From: Bifidobacterium eulemuris
Lineage (GTDB): Bacteria > Actinomycetota > Actinomycetes > Actinomycetales > Bifidobacteriaceae
DNA: 64,000 nucleotides
Reading direction: 5' to 3'
NCBI RefSeq assembly: GCF_014898155.1
Contig: NZ_CP062938.1
Span: 186,001-250,000 of the forward strand
The position numbers were made by a program, and so were the translations under genes. The notes beneath the pieces were generated by a model, which had not been told where the DNA came from, ran no database searches, and saw only the letters and a program-made list of their open reading frames with translations. Below, in pieces: positions 50,429 through 62,119 of the stretch. Within the stretch, counting starts at the first letter, position 1. Every line of letters begins with the position of its first letter.

Positions 50429-50678
50429 GCGGAAGAGATTCCTCGACTTCGCTGCGCTCCGCTCGGAATGACAGGGGGTATTACGCTTTGCTCCGCTCGG
50501 GATGACAAGAGGTGGTTTGCTTGGGGTGACAAGAGGTGGTTTGCTTGGGATGACGGGGATTGCGGTTGATTTAAATGACGGAGGGTGGGTATTGCGGTTT
50601 GCGCGGAATGACGGGCCGGTGCGAATGCCGAAACCCGTCATCCTGAGCGGAGCCGCCAGGCGAAGTCGAAGGATCTCA
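50429..50678. repeat. repeat cluster g with 24-bp tandem units
   Basis: The gap 50332-50675 contains palindromic-family half copies at ~50449-50500 and 50635-50678. Two 24-bp tandem units lie at 50501-50524 and 50525-50548 (RTGACAAGAGGTGGTTTGCT core). No gene is seen in this gap. Confidence 0.75.
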
Positions 50679-51149
50679 ACCCCATATGGCGGCGCATGCC
50701 ACGGCGACAACCGCGGCGACGACGATTACCGGCACGAACGGCACCTTGCCGCGGTACGGCGTGTGCCGTTGCGGGTCGAATCGCAGCCATCCCGCCATCC
50801 ACAGCAGGCCGAACGCCCCCATCGCCAGCCACCAGACCACCACGGCGAACAAGCCGAACATTCCCACGGCCAGTCCAATCGCGAATGTGCAGGTCACATC
50901 CCCGAATCCCAACGCTCCCGGCCGAATCAGCGCCAGCACACCCTGCACCGCCGCGCACAGCAGCGCGAACAGCAGCGACTGCACTATCACGAATGCGTTG
51001 TTCTCGGCCACCGCCACCACGATGATGGCGAGCAGCTGCGCGAGTGAACCCGCCGCGACCCATGCGCGCGGCACCCGACGATGGCGCACGTCTTCGACGC
51101 ACAACGCCAGTCCACATAGAAGACTCGGCAGACACGCAAGGTATGACAT
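50676..51149 (-). CDS. A24-family prepilin peptidase
   Basis: This 157-residue protein has about five membrane helices and the two catalytic aspartates of the A24 aspartyl proteases. The first is in [11 protein letters not shown] after helix 1, the second in the signature GALGFGDV. It lacks the N-terminal methyltransferase domain, so it is the short TadV/FppA-like type that cleaves type IV pilin or Flp-like prepilins. Bifidobacteria make Tad pili in the gut; no pilin gene is nearby. Oriented against mltG and aroC. Confidence 0.85.
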   Translation of the reverse strand: MSYLACLPSLLCGLALCVEDVRHRRVPRAWVAAGSLAQLLAIIVVAVAENNAFVIVQSLLFALLCAAVQGVLALIRPGALGFGDVTCTFAIGLAVGMFGLFAVVVWWLAMGAFGLLWMAGWLRFDPQRHTPYRGKVPFVPVIVVAAVVAVACAAIWG

Positions 51150-51194
51150 ACCGGTAGGATAGTCCGAAGTTACCCATCGGATAAAGGAGAAGGC

Positions 51195-52388
51195 ATGTTG
51201 CGCTGGCAGACCGCGGGAGAATCACACGGCGAGGCGTTGGTCGCGATGATCGAGGGAGTGCCAGCGGGCGTGCGCGTCAACACGGCTGATATCGTCGGCG
51301 CACTGGCCCGCCGCCGCCTGGGCTACGGCCGCGGCGCGCGTATGAAATTCGAGCAGGACCAGGTGCGGCTGCTCACCGGCGTGCGTCACGGCGTGACCAT
51401 CGGCGGTCCCATCGCCATCGAAATCGGCAATACCGAATGGCCCAAGTGGACCGAAGTGATGAGCGCCGACCCGCTCGACCATGAGCTGGAACGCGAGGGC
51501 CGCAATGCGCCGCTCAGCCGTCCCCGCCCCGGGCATGCGGACCTGACCGGTATGCGCAAATACGGCTTCGATGACGCGCGCCCCGTGCTGGAACGCTCCA
51601 GCGCGCGCGAAACCGCCTCCCGTGTGGCCTTGGGTGAAGTAGCACGCCAGTTCCTCGAGCAGACGCTGGGCGTGACCACCGCCTCGCATGTGCTGTCCAT
51701 CGGAGGAGCCGGCATCACCGACCCCACCGAGGCGATGTTGCCCACCGCGGACGATGTTCAGGCTCTGGACGCCTCGCCCGTGCGCACCTTGGATAAGGAC
51801 GCCGAAGCCCGTATGATCGCACGGATTGACGAGGCGAAGGAATCTGCCGACACCTTGGGCGGCGTGGTCGAGGTCATCGCCTACGGCATGCCAGCCGGCG
51901 TGGGCACCTATGTGGAATCCGACCGACGTTTGGACGCGGCGTTGGCCGCCGCGCTGATGGGCATCCAGGCCATCAAGGGCGTGGAGATCGGCGACGGCTT
52001 CCTCGAAGCCATGCGTCCCGGATCCCAGGCGCATGACGAGATGGTGCCGGGGGAACATGGCGGCATCGAACGCGTGACCAACCGCGCAGGCGGCATCGAA
52101 GGCGGCATGTCCAACGGGCAGCCGATTCGCGTGCGCGCCGCGATGAAGCCGATTCCCTCCATCCCCAAGGCCCTGCGCACCGTGGACGTGCTCACCGGCG
52201 AGGCCGCGCAGGCCATCAACCAGCGTTCCGACTCCACTGCAGTGCCGGCCGCAGCCGTGGTCGCCGAAGCGATGGTGCGACTCACGCTCGCCAAGTACGC
52301 GCTCGAGAAGTTCGGCGGCGACAGCGTCGAGGAGACCCGTCGCAATATGGAAGGCTATATCGCCTCCTGGCCCGAGCATATGCGCTGA
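51195..52388 (+). CDS. aroC: chorismate synthase
   Basis: This 397-residue enzyme converts 5-enolpyruvylshikimate-3-phosphate to chorismate using reduced FMN. Conserved signatures are [19 protein letters not shown] near the N-terminus, [40 protein letters not shown], and [24 protein letters not shown] towards the C-terminus. The ATG follows AAGGAGAAG. First of an aro cluster (aroC, aroKB, aroQ) in one direction. Confidence 0.97.
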   Translation: MLRWQTAGESHGEALVAMIEGVPAGVRVNTADIVGALARRRLGYGRGARMKFEQDQVRLLTGVRHGVTIGGPIAIEIGNTEWPKWTEVMSADPLDHELEREGRNAPLSRPRPGHADLTGMRKYGFDDARPVLERSSARETASRVALGEVARQFLEQTLGVTTASHVLSIGGAGITDPTEAMLPTADDVQALDASPVRTLDKDAEARMIARIDEAKESADTLGGVVEVIAYGMPAGVGTYVESDRRLDAALAAALMGIQAIKGVEIGDGFLEAMRPGSQAHDEMVPGEHGGIERVTNRAGGIEGGMSNGQPIRVRAAMKPIPSIPKALRTVDVLTGEAAQAINQRSDSTAVPAAAVVAEAMVRLTLAKYALEKFGGDSVEETRRNMEGYIASWPEHMR

Positions 52389-52480
52389 CTCGAGGCGGGC
52401 GAACCCATGCCGAGACGGATGATGTCCGAAATCCGGACGGCCCTCAGGCTCGCGACAGACGCCCTCGAACCGACGAATGA

Positions 52481-54154
52481 ATGGTTGTGCAGATGAATGT
52501 TGAACACACTGGCCGTCCGGCCGGCGAAAGCCATGGCATCCGCCCGTATGCGGTGATCATCGGCATGATGGGCGCGGGCAAAACACGCGTGGGCAAGGAA
52601 GTCGCGCATATGCTCGGCCTGCCGTTCGCCGACGCGGATGTGGAGATCGAACGCGAGGTGGGCATGAAGATCCCCGCCTATTTCGAGCGCTTTGGCGAGC
52701 CCGCCTTCCGCGAGGTGGAACGCGATCTCATCCTCGATACGCTTGAGGATTTCGACGGCGTCTTCTCGCTGGGCGGCGGCGCTCCCATGACGCCGGCCGT
52801 GGAGCGGGGACTGGCCTCGTACATCAGTGACGGTGGGAAGGTCGTCTATCTGATGGCCGACCCCGCCGAGGCGATGGAACGCGCCAACCGCGGCGGCGGA
52901 CGTCCCATGCTCAACGGCGACGCCGACGCTCGTTGGAAGACCCTGTATAAAGAACGCGACCCCGTGTTCCGCCACGTTGCGAATGTGCATGTGCGCACGC
53001 GTGGATTGACGCCGCAGATGGCGGCGAGAAAGGTGATGGATATGCTCGCGGAGCGTACGGTGCATGTGACCGGTTCGACCATCGAACCCTATGACGTGGC
53101 CATCGGCGAAGGGGTGATGAACCATCTCGCCGACGTGCTTGGCCCCAAGCCGGTGCGCGTGGCCCTGATCCACACCCAGCCGGTGCAGCGTCATTCCGAC
53201 CGCGCGCGCACGCTGCTGCGGCAGGCCGGCTACGAGGTGAGCGATATCGTGATCCCCGATGCGGAACGCGGCAAAACCGTCGACGTGGCCAACGGCATTT
53301 GGGAGCGTCTCGGCGACGAGGGCTTCACCCGTTCCGACGCGATCGTGGGACTCGGCGGGGGAGCGGCCACCGATCTGGCCGGATTCATCGCCGCCACATG
53401 GATGCGCGGCGTGCGCTACGTGAACTGCCCGACCTCCCTGCTGGCCATGGTGGATGCTTCCACCGGCGGTAAAACCGGTGTGAACACGGCCGCGGGCAAG
53501 AACCTCGTCGGCTCCTTCTACACACCCGCCGGCGTATTGGCCGATGTGAAGACCCTGGCGACCCTGCCGAACGACATCTTCACCGAAGGCTTGGGCGAGG
53601 TCGCCAAATCAGGCTTCATCATGGACACGGAGATCCTGCGCATTCTCGAAGAGCACGCCGACGAGCTGCGTGCCTTCGACGGCGCGACCTTCCTCGGCTC
53701 CGGCCTGCAGGATGTGGTGGCCGAGCTGATCGAACGCACGGTGAGCGTGAAGGCACGGCACGTCTCCGCCGATCTCAAAGAAGCCGGCATGCGCGAGTTC
53801 CTCAACTACGGACACACCATGGGCCATGCCATCGAAAAGCTTGAGCATTTCCGCTGGCGGCATGGCAACGCCGTGGCCGTCGGCATGGTGTATGCGGCCG
53901 AACTGGCGTGTTTGCTCGGCTACATCGACGCCGATCTGGTCGACTACCACCGTTCGCTGCTCTCCTCGCTGGGATTGCCGATCTCATGGAGCAACGGATC
54001 CTTCGACGATGTGCTTGCCCTGATGCACAAAGACAAGAAAGCTCGAGGCAACACGCTGCGCTTCGTTGTGCTCGACCGCCCCGGACATGTGGTGCATCTG
54101 GAGAATCCACCGGCCGACGCCGTGCGTGAGGCTTTCGAGCGTATCAGCCGATAG
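52481..54154 (+). CDS. bifunctional shikimate kinase / 3-dehydroquinate synthase
   Basis: This 557-residue fusion joins shikimate kinase (residues ~20-190) to 3-dehydroquinate synthase (~195-557). The kinase half has Walker [22 protein letters not shown] and GRPML. The synthase half has [58 protein letters not shown] and metal ligands in [13 protein letters not shown]. The two activities are steps 5 and 2 of the shikimate pathway. A second in-frame ATG at 52493 is possible; neither has a clear SD. Fusion of aroK and aroB, separate in most bacteria, fits this genus. Confidence 0.95.
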   Translation: MVVQMNVEHTGRPAGESHGIRPYAVIIGMMGAGKTRVGKEVAHMLGLPFADADVEIEREVGMKIPAYFERFGEPAFREVERDLILDTLEDFDGVFSLGGGAPMTPAVERGLASYISDGGKVVYLMADPAEAMERANRGGGRPMLNGDADARWKTLYKERDPVFRHVANVHVRTRGLTPQMAARKVMDMLAERTVHVTGSTIEPYDVAIGEGVMNHLADVLGPKPVRVALIHTQPVQRHSDRARTLLRQAGYEVSDIVIPDAERGKTVDVANGIWERLGDEGFTRSDAIVGLGGGAATDLAGFIAATWMRGVRYVNCPTSLLAMVDASTGGKTGVNTAAGKNLVGSFYTPAGVLADVKTLATLPNDIFTEGLGEVAKSGFIMDTEILRILEEHADELRAFDGATFLGSGLQDVVAELIERTVSVKARHVSADLKEAGMREFLNYGHTMGHAIEKLEHFRWRHGNAVAVGMVYAAELACLLGYIDADLVDYHRSLLSSLGLPISWSNGSFDDVLALMHKDKKARGNTLRFVVLDRPGHVVHLENPPADAVREAFERISR

Positions 54155-54279
54155 TCCGCGGCATCCGCGGGCACGTCGTATCCCAAACGCATCCGTCGCA
54201 ACCAGAAGACAACGGGCCGGAATCTCCCGGCCCGCCACCTGCCCGTCCTGCGGGGCGAAATGGATAAGGAGTGATCAAT

Positions 54280-54726
54280 ATGACCAAAGTCATCGTCGTC
54301 AACGGTCCAAATCTGGGACGTCTTGGCGTGCGCCAGCCCGACGTGTACGGCCGCCAGGACCTGGAGACGCTGCGTAGCCTGTGCTCCGAATGGGGATCGG
54401 CATTGGGCCTGGAGGTCGAAGTACGCCAGACCGACGACGAGGCCGAGATCATCGGCTGGATGCACCAGGCAGCTGACGAGAAGACCCCGGTGGTGATGAA
54501 CCCGGCCGCGTTCACCCACTATTCGTACGGCTTGGCCGACGCCGCCCACATGGTGATCGACGAGGGCCTGCCGCTGATCGAGGTGCACATCTCCAACCCC
54601 TCGGCGCGCGACGAGTTCCGCAAACGTTCCGTCATCAGCCCCGTCGCCACCGGTACCATCACCGGCATGGGCTTCTACGGCTACAAGATGGCCCTCGACG
54701 CCGTCGCCCACTTGGTCGCGGATTAG
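54280..54726 (+). CDS. aroQ: type II 3-dehydroquinate dehydratase
   Basis: This 148-residue dodecameric enzyme performs step 3 of the shikimate pathway. Family features are VNGPNLGRLGVRQPDVYG, where the active-site loop Arg and Tyr lie, then NPAAFTHYSYGLADA (usually NPGGYTH or NPGAYTH) and VHISNPSARDEFR with the catalytic His. ATG at 54280 is used because AAGGAG ends eight bases upstream; a GTG at 54271 is within that SD. Third gene of the aro cluster. Confidence 0.95.
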   Translation: MTKVIVVNGPNLGRLGVRQPDVYGRQDLETLRSLCSEWGSALGLEVEVRQTDDEAEIIGWMHQAADEKTPVVMNPAAFTHYSYGLADAAHMVIDEGLPLIEVHISNPSARDEFRKRSVISPVATGTITGMGFYGYKMALDAVAHLVAD

Positions 54727-54785
54727 CCGCATTCGCGCTATTTGTAAACACGCCGGGTCACATACGGATGATAGGATGAAATTCC

Positions 54786-56447
<1,662 letters not shown>

Positions 56448-56471
56448 TCACGCCCTGTGACGCATGTCAAG

Positions 56472-56498
56472 CACGCCCCGTCTCTTGGACGGGGCGTG
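56472..56498 (+). terminator. hairpin after pyrG
   Basis: CACGCCCCGTC (56472-56482) pairs perfectly with GACGGGGCGTG (56488-56498) around a 5-nt loop, 25 bp past the stop. The following bases (CTGCTATATT) are only weakly U-rich. Confidence 0.65.
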
Positions 56499-56583
56499 CT
56501 GCTATATTGGCAGACAGTGAGCGCCGTCGCATCTGCGGCGCTCGTTGTGTGAGAAACCAGGGTTTTCAAAAGAAGGAACAACA

Positions 56584-58215
56584 ATGGCCGATGAGTCAGT
56601 GGACCCGAACCGTTCCGATGCCGTACCAGAGCTGCAGTGGAGCACTGGAGACGAGACCGAGGTGATCAATCCCGTGGCTGCCTCGCCGCTTGCCGCGGTT
56701 ATCGACCCGGTGGACGACGACATGGATGTGCTGGCGTCCAAGAAGAAGCGTGTGATCTGGCCGTGGATTGTGTTGGCCGTCGTGCTTGTGCTGGGTGGCG
56801 CCACCGCCGGTGGCTGGTGGTTCTTCGAATCCCATGCGCTGCCGGGCGTGAGCCTGTGGGGTAATTCGATGGTGGGCAAATCCAGGCAGCAGATCATCAA
56901 CGCCATCGACGATCAGGTGAACAACACCTCCGTGCCGGTGGAATACAACGGCGAAACCGCCTCCTTCACGTTGAAGGAACTCGGCTACGACATCGATTCC
57001 GAAGAGATCGCCGACCAGGTGGTGAACGCCAAGCGTGACGGCGCATGGTGGAAGCGCTATCTGCCGAGCGAACAGGAGAACATCGAGCCGTCCATCTCAC
57101 CGTCCGTCGCCGACGGATCCGTGATCGACGCGGCATTGGGCACGGCCGAAGTGACGCCTGTGGACGCCCAAGTGACCCTGAACGCCGACAGTAACGGCTT
57201 CGATGTGGTGTCGATGCAGCTCGGCAAGGGTGCCGACGCGCAGGCGGTGGCCGAGCAGGGCATCGCCGCGTTGGAATCCCTGGGCGAGACCCAGCCGGAA
57301 ACCGTAACCATCGAATTGAAGGACACCGAGCCCGCGGTCACCGACGAGATCGCCAACGAGGCGAAGACCACACTCGACGGCCTGGTAAGCGACCCCGTTG
57401 AGATCAAGGTGAACGACCACACCATCGCCACCATCGACGCTCCCGCACTCGCGGCCGCGATGCGCATCGACGCGAACGAACAGTCCAAGCTGGCGGATAA
57501 CGAGACCCGCAACGGCTACGTGGTGTTCAACGCCGACAAGATGCAGGAATACTACAACAACTCCATCAAGACGAATCTGCAAACCGGCCGCGAGGATCGC
57601 GAAGTCGTCGTCAACAACAACGGCGAAGAGCTCGAAGTGGTCAACGAAGGCCATGACGGCGTCACCGTGGCGGATGGCGCCGACACGAACATCGGCCCGC
57701 AGCTCGTCGAAGCGTTGGCCGACGGCGGCGGCTCCGTAAGCGTCGAAGGCACCGTTGATCCGATGCAGACGAAAACCACCAAGCGCCATGTGGTGGTGGA
57801 CCTGTCCGACCATAAGGTCTACGCCTACGAGAACGACCAGCTGATCCGCGCGATGAGTATGTCCGCCGGCCAAGGCAACGATTACACCACCGGCGAGTGC
57901 ACCGGCGATCTGTGCACGCCCACCGGCGATTTCACCGTTTGGCTGAAGTATCCCTCCCAGACCATGAGCGGCTCGGTCACGCTTTCGGATGGCTCCGTGG
58001 AGACCTGGAACGCCCCCAACGTCGGCTACGTGAACTACTTCTCCCACACCGGTTGCGCCATCCACCGCATCGCCAGCGACGGATACTACAGCGATGCCGC
58101 CGTCGCGGCCATGGGAGTGAACACCTCTCACGGCTGCGTGGGCATCGGCTGGGATCAGGCCGAATGGTTCTACGACTGGCTGGTGATGGGCACCACCGTT
58201 CACGTGCAGGCCTGA
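56584..58215 (+). CDS. L,D-transpeptidase with peptidoglycan-binding domains
   Basis: This 543-residue cell-wall enzyme has an acidic cytoplasmic N-terminus and one membrane anchor (VIWPWIVLAVVLVLGGATAGGWWFF). Two repeated peptidoglycan-binding-like domains follow (VEYNGETASFTLKELGYDID...; around 260-380), then a C-terminal YkuD catalytic domain from VVVDLSDHKVYAYEND to the active site SHGCVGIGWDQAEWFYDWL (Cys in SHGC). It makes 3-3 crosslinks or attaches proteins to peptidoglycan. The ATG at 56584 follows AAGAAGGAA; a frame to 56545 lacks an SD. Not linked to its neighbours. Confidence 0.93.
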   Translation: MADESVDPNRSDAVPELQWSTGDETEVINPVAASPLAAVIDPVDDDMDVLASKKKRVIWPWIVLAVVLVLGGATAGGWWFFESHALPGVSLWGNSMVGKSRQQIINAIDDQVNNTSVPVEYNGETASFTLKELGYDIDSEEIADQVVNAKRDGAWWKRYLPSEQENIEPSISPSVADGSVIDAALGTAEVTPVDAQVTLNADSNGFDVVSMQLGKGADAQAVAEQGIAALESLGETQPETVTIELKDTEPAVTDEIANEAKTTLDGLVSDPVEIKVNDHTIATIDAPALAAAMRIDANEQSKLADNETRNGYVVFNADKMQEYYNNSIKTNLQTGREDREVVVNNNGEELEVVNEGHDGVTVADGADTNIGPQLVEALADGGGSVSVEGTVDPMQTKTTKRHVVVDLSDHKVYAYENDQLIRAMSMSAGQGNDYTTGECTGDLCTPTGDFTVWLKYPSQTMSGSVTLSDGSVETWNAPNVGYVNYFSHTGCAIHRIASDGYYSDAAVAAMGVNTSHGCVGIGWDQAEWFYDWLVMGTTVHVQA

Positions 58216-58246
58216 CGAGCCGCACCAGCCGATTCGGCAGTCATGC

Positions 58247-58278
58247 AAAGCGGCTTTCCGCATACGGGAAGCCGCTTT
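58247..58278 (+). terminator. terminator between the L,D-transpeptidase and suf operon
   Basis: AAAGCGGCTT (58247-58256) pairs with AAGCCGCTTT (58269-58278). It lies 31 bp after the transpeptidase stop and before the suf promoter region. Confidence 0.7.
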
Positions 58279-58434
58279 GTCATAGGCGTCCGCCACCACT
58301 GGCTGTAGACCCGTTCAGGTGTGTTCCATATCACGTTCGCGGGTGGCCGACATCCGGTGCGGATACTAGTATTGCGGGCCGAGTTCTGTTACGTTGGCGT
58401 AAGACGAAATCCAGAGATGTAAGGAGGCGGGCAC

Positions 58435-59931
58435 ATGAGCGAGCAACAAGCCCCCGGCGCCGCGTCTGACGTGGAGATGAGCCAGTATGTGGCTGATCGC
58501 GGCCGCGTCAACGAGGACAAGATCAGGCAGGATGACGAGATCATCTCGCAGTTCGGCGAATACCTCTACGGCTGGCATGATTCCGACGCCGCCGGCGAGG
58601 CTGCTAAAAAGGGCATCAGCGAGCAGGTGGTGCGTGAGATCAGCGCCGACAAAGGCGAGCCCGAGTGGATGCTCGAGAAGCGCCTCGAAGGCTACCGCGA
58701 CTTCGTGAACCGCCCGATGCCCCTGTGGGGCGTCGATCTGAAGGACTTCGACGCGGACGACTTCAAGTACTACGTCAAGCCGATGGACAAGCAGGCCGCC
58801 ACCTGGGAGGAAGTGCCCGACGACATCCGCAACACCTACGACAGACTCGGCATCCCCGAAGCGGAGAAAAGCCGTCTGATCTCCGGCGTGGCCGCGCAGT
58901 ACGAGTCCGAGATGATCTACCATTCCATCCAGGAGGATCTCAAAAAGCAGGGCGTGATCTTCGTGGACACCGACACTGCGGTGCGCGAATACCCCGAAAT
59001 CGTACAGAAATATTTCGGCAAGTGCATTCCCAGCAACGACAACAAGTTCTCCGCGCTCAACACCGCGGCATGGTCGGGCGGCTCGTTCGTCTACGTGCCC
59101 AAAGGCGTTCATGTGGACATCCCGCTGCAGGCGTACTTCCGCATCAACACCCCGAATATGGGCCAGTTCGAACGCACGCTGATCATCGCGGACGAAGGCT
59201 CCTATGTGCATTACGTGGAGGGCTGCACCGCTCCGATCTACTCCACCGATTCGCTGCACTCCGGCGTGGTGGAGATCTTCGTGGAGCCGCACGCCCGCGT
59301 GCGCTACACCACCGTGCAGAACTGGTCGAACAACGTCTACAATCTCGTGACCCAGCGCGCCTACGTGCGCGCGCACGGCACGATGGAATGGGTGGACGGC
59401 AACATCGGCTCCAAAGCCACGATGAAATACCCGGCCTGCGTGCTCGCCGAGCCGTATGCGAAGGCGGAGACCATGTCGCTCGGATTCGCAGGCAAGGGAC
59501 AGTATCAGGACACGGGCGCGAAGATGATCCATCTCGCTCCGCACACCAGTTCCACGATCGTCGCCAAGTCGATCTCCCGCGGCGGCGGACGTTCCGCCTA
59601 CCGCGGTCTGGTCAAAATCGTCGACGGTGCCGAAGGTTCGTCGAACTCCACCGTATGCGACGCGCTGCTGGTGGACGACTACTCGCGTTCCGACACCTAC
59701 CCGCATGTGGACGTGCGTGAGGACGACGTGTCGATGGCCCACGAGGCGACCGTCTCCAAGGTCTCCGAAGACCAGCTGTTCTATCTGATGAGTCGCGGCC
59801 TGAACGAAGACGAGGCGATGGGAATGATCGTGCGCGGCTTCGTCGAGCCGATCAGCCGCGAACTGCCGATGGAATACGCGCTCGAACTCAATCGACTGGT
59901 GGAACTGCAGATGGAAGGATCGGTGGGCTGA
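58435..59931 (+). CDS. sufB: Fe-S cluster assembly protein SufB
   Basis: This 498-residue scaffold subunit is part of the SufBCD complex, where Fe-S clusters form before transfer. Characteristic segments are SGGSFVYVPKGVHVDIPLQAYFRINTPNMGQFERTLIIADEGSYVHYVEGCTAPIY and the C-terminal EATVSKVSEDQLFYLMSRGLNEDEAMGMIVRGFVEPI. The ATG follows AAGGAGG. It is the first gene of sufB-sufD-sufC-sufS-sufU. No sufR-like regulator is next to it in this window. The 3-bp gap to sufD implies coupling. Confidence 0.97.
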   Translation: MSEQQAPGAASDVEMSQYVADRGRVNEDKIRQDDEIISQFGEYLYGWHDSDAAGEAAKKGISEQVVREISADKGEPEWMLEKRLEGYRDFVNRPMPLWGVDLKDFDADDFKYYVKPMDKQAATWEEVPDDIRNTYDRLGIPEAEKSRLISGVAAQYESEMIYHSIQEDLKKQGVIFVDTDTAVREYPEIVQKYFGKCIPSNDNKFSALNTAAWSGGSFVYVPKGVHVDIPLQAYFRINTPNMGQFERTLIIADEGSYVHYVEGCTAPIYSTDSLHSGVVEIFVEPHARVRYTTVQNWSNNVYNLVTQRAYVRAHGTMEWVDGNIGSKATMKYPACVLAEPYAKAETMSLGFAGKGQYQDTGAKMIHLAPHTSSTIVAKSISRGGGRSAYRGLVKIVDGAEGSSNSTVCDALLVDDYSRSDTYPHVDVREDDVSMAHEATVSKVSEDQLFYLMSRGLNEDEAMGMIVRGFVEPISRELPMEYALELNRLVELQMEGSVG

Positions 59932-59933
59932 GC

Positions 59934-61157
59934 ATGGCCGAGAAGGAAATCAACATCCCCGTCGCGGATCCGAACGATCCGTATGCGACCCCGGCGGCCA
60001 TGCCGTCGAGCGCCGACCGCAATCCGCGCTCCTTCGACGTGGCGGATTTCGCCGAACCCTCGCGCGACCAGGAGGATTGGCGCTATACCCCGATCGAGCG
60101 CATCGAGGAGTTCTTCGACGTGTTCGAGCCGTCCGGCGAAACCGCGGTTCAGATCGGCATGGTGGATGGTTCCCCGGTTCCCTCGAACCAGGTCACCATC
60201 GCACAACGCAAGCTGGGCGAGGCGCCCTCCGGTTCCGTTTCCAAGCCCAGCGACCGCGTGGCCGCCGTGGAATGGAACTCCGGCGACACCGCCACCGTCA
60301 TCGAACTGAACGGCGAACTCGACCAGCCGGTGCTTGTGCGGGTGCACGGCGCGGGCCAGGCGTTGGATGCCCTGCATCTGGTGATTGCGGCCGCCCCCAA
60401 CACGCATGCCGACGTGGTCGTCGAGCACGACGGCGAAACCCGTCTGGCCGAAGGCGTGGAGATCGTCACCGGTCAGGACAGCCACATCTCCGCCACGTTC
60501 ATCCAGGAATGGGCACACGGATCCAAGCATGTGGGCAACCATCGCCTGCATGTGGGCAAGGGCGCGAGCCTGCGCCACTCCGTCGTCACCCTCGGCGGCG
60601 ACGTGGTGCGCATCCGCATGGATCAGGACTTCGGCGGCGAGCAGGGGGAGCTCAACATGCTCGGCATCTACTTCGTCGATCCGGGCGAGCATATCGAACA
60701 CCGCACGATGGTGGTGCACAACCATCCCGAATGCAAATCCCGCGTGGTCTACAAGGGCGCACTTGACGGCAAGGACGCGCACTCCACATGGGTGGGCAAC
60801 GCGTTGATCGAACCGACCGCCCCCGGCACCGACTCGTACGAGCTCAACCGCAACCTCGTGCTCACCCCGGGCGCGATCGCCGATTCCGAGCCGAATCTGG
60901 AGATCGAGAACGGCAACATCGTCGGTGCGGGCCATGCCTCGTCGGTGGGCCGCTTCGACGACGAGGAGCTGTTCTACCTGCAGTCGCGCGGCATCCCCGA
61001 AGTCGAAGCCCGCAAACTCGTGGTGCGCGGCTTCTTCGGCGAACTCGTCGACGAGATCGGCGTGCCCGCCATCTCCGAGCATCTCATGACCGTCATCGAC
61101 CGACGCCTGTCCCGCGGAGAGAACGCGGAACTCGCGAAGGCCTTCGAAGAGCAGTAA
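59934..61157 (+). CDS. sufD: Fe-S cluster assembly protein SufD
   Basis: This 407-residue SufB paralogue forms the SufB-D dimer of the scaffold. The C-terminal half has the beta-helix and conserved end GHASSVGRFDDEELFYLQSRGIPEVEARKLVVRGFFGELVDEI, with the catalytic-site His region at SCK...VVHNHPECKSRVVYKGALDGKDAHSTWVG. The start ATG is two bases after the sufB stop. Its divergent N-terminus is normal for SufD. Confidence 0.95.
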   Translation: MAEKEINIPVADPNDPYATPAAMPSSADRNPRSFDVADFAEPSRDQEDWRYTPIERIEEFFDVFEPSGETAVQIGMVDGSPVPSNQVTIAQRKLGEAPSGSVSKPSDRVAAVEWNSGDTATVIELNGELDQPVLVRVHGAGQALDALHLVIAAAPNTHADVVVEHDGETRLAEGVEIVTGQDSHISATFIQEWAHGSKHVGNHRLHVGKGASLRHSVVTLGGDVVRIRMDQDFGGEQGELNMLGIYFVDPGEHIEHRTMVVHNHPECKSRVVYKGALDGKDAHSTWVGNALIEPTAPGTDSYELNRNLVLTPGAIADSEPNLEIENGNIVGAGHASSVGRFDDEELFYLQSRGIPEVEARKLVVRGFFGELVDEIGVPAISEHLMTVIDRRLSRGENAELAKAFEEQ

Positions 61158-61184
61158 GTCGTTACCAGTTTTAGGAGAACACCA

Positions 61185-61964
61185 ATGGCAACCCTGGAAA
61201 TCAAAGACCTCGTCGCCCACGTCGAAACCAAGGACGGCATCAAGCAGATCCTCAAAGGCGCGAGCCTGACCGTCAACTCGGGCGAGACGCACGCCATCAT
61301 GGGCCCCAACGGCTCCGGCAAATCCACGCTGGCCTACACTCTGGCCGGCCACCCCAAGTACATCGTCGACTCCGGCCAAGTGCTGCTCGACGGCGAGGAT
61401 GTGCTCAAAATGACCCCGGACGAGCGCGCCAAGGCCGGCCTGTTCCTGGCCATGCAGTACCCGGTCGAAGTGCCGGGCGTGTCGATGACGAACTTCCTGC
61501 GCACCGCGAAAACGGAGATCGACGGCAAAGCCCCCAAGCTGAAGACTTGGACCGAGGAGCTCACCGAGTCGATGAAGCGTCTCAAGATGGATCCGAAGTT
61601 CGCGACCCGTTCCGTGAACGAAGGCTTCTCCGGCGGCGAGAAGAAGCGCGCCGAAGTGCTGCAGCTCGAACTGCTGCGCCCGAAGTTCGCCATCCTCGAC
61701 GAAACCGACTCCGGCCTGGACGTGGACGCGCTGCGCATCGTCTCCGAAGGCGTGAACCGCGCCAAGGAAGCCAACAACTTCGGCATCCTTATGGTCACGC
61801 ACTACACGCGCATTCTGAAGTACATCAAGCCCGACATCGTGCACGTCTTCTCCGACGGACATTTCGTGAAAACCGGCGGCCCGGAGCTGGCGGACGAACT
61901 CGAAGAGCAGGGCTACGACCAGTACCTGCCTGCCGGCTCCGATTCCGAAAGCGCTTTGGCGTAA
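61185..61964 (+). CDS. sufC: Fe-S cluster assembly ATPase SufC
   Basis: This 259-residue ABC-type ATPase drives conformational change in SufBCD. Walker A is GPNGSGKST, the Q-loop AMQYPVEVPG, the signature FSGGEKKRAEVLQLELL, Walker B AILDETDSGLDVDALR and the switch His in VTHYTR. The Asp after Walker B (DETDSGLD) is the SufC form. The ATG follows TAGGAG. A strong perfect hairpin (61988-62077) lies between it and sufS. Confidence 0.97.
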   Translation: MATLEIKDLVAHVETKDGIKQILKGASLTVNSGETHAIMGPNGSGKSTLAYTLAGHPKYIVDSGQVLLDGEDVLKMTPDERAKAGLFLAMQYPVEVPGVSMTNFLRTAKTEIDGKAPKLKTWTEELTESMKRLKMDPKFATRSVNEGFSGGEKKRAEVLQLELLRPKFAILDETDSGLDVDALRIVSEGVNRAKEANNFGILMVTHYTRILKYIKPDIVHVFSDGHFVKTGGPELADELEEQGYDQYLPAGSDSESALA

Positions 61965-61987
61965 GGGCTAGAGTTCCAGCGGGGTCC

Positions 61988-62077
61988 GCGGGGGCCTGGA
62001 ATATTCTATTTCCGACACGCTCCGGGCCGCTCAGGCCAAGTCTTTACGGTCGTAAACAGAATATTCCAGGCCCCCGC
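61988..62077. repeat. 20-bp perfect inverted repeat between sufC and sufS
   Basis: 61988-62007 (GCGGGGGCCTGG... to ...AATATTCT) is the exact inverse of 62058-62077. The arms are 20 bp with a 50-nt loop, and the loop itself contains TTTACG-GT-CGTAAA. It is within the suf transcript and looks like a mobile palindrome or an RNA processing or attenuation hairpin. Confidence 0.8.
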
Positions 62078-62119
62078 TCCAGTTTTGTGCGAGGCGTCTG
62101 TGCGTAGGAGTGAGATTAA

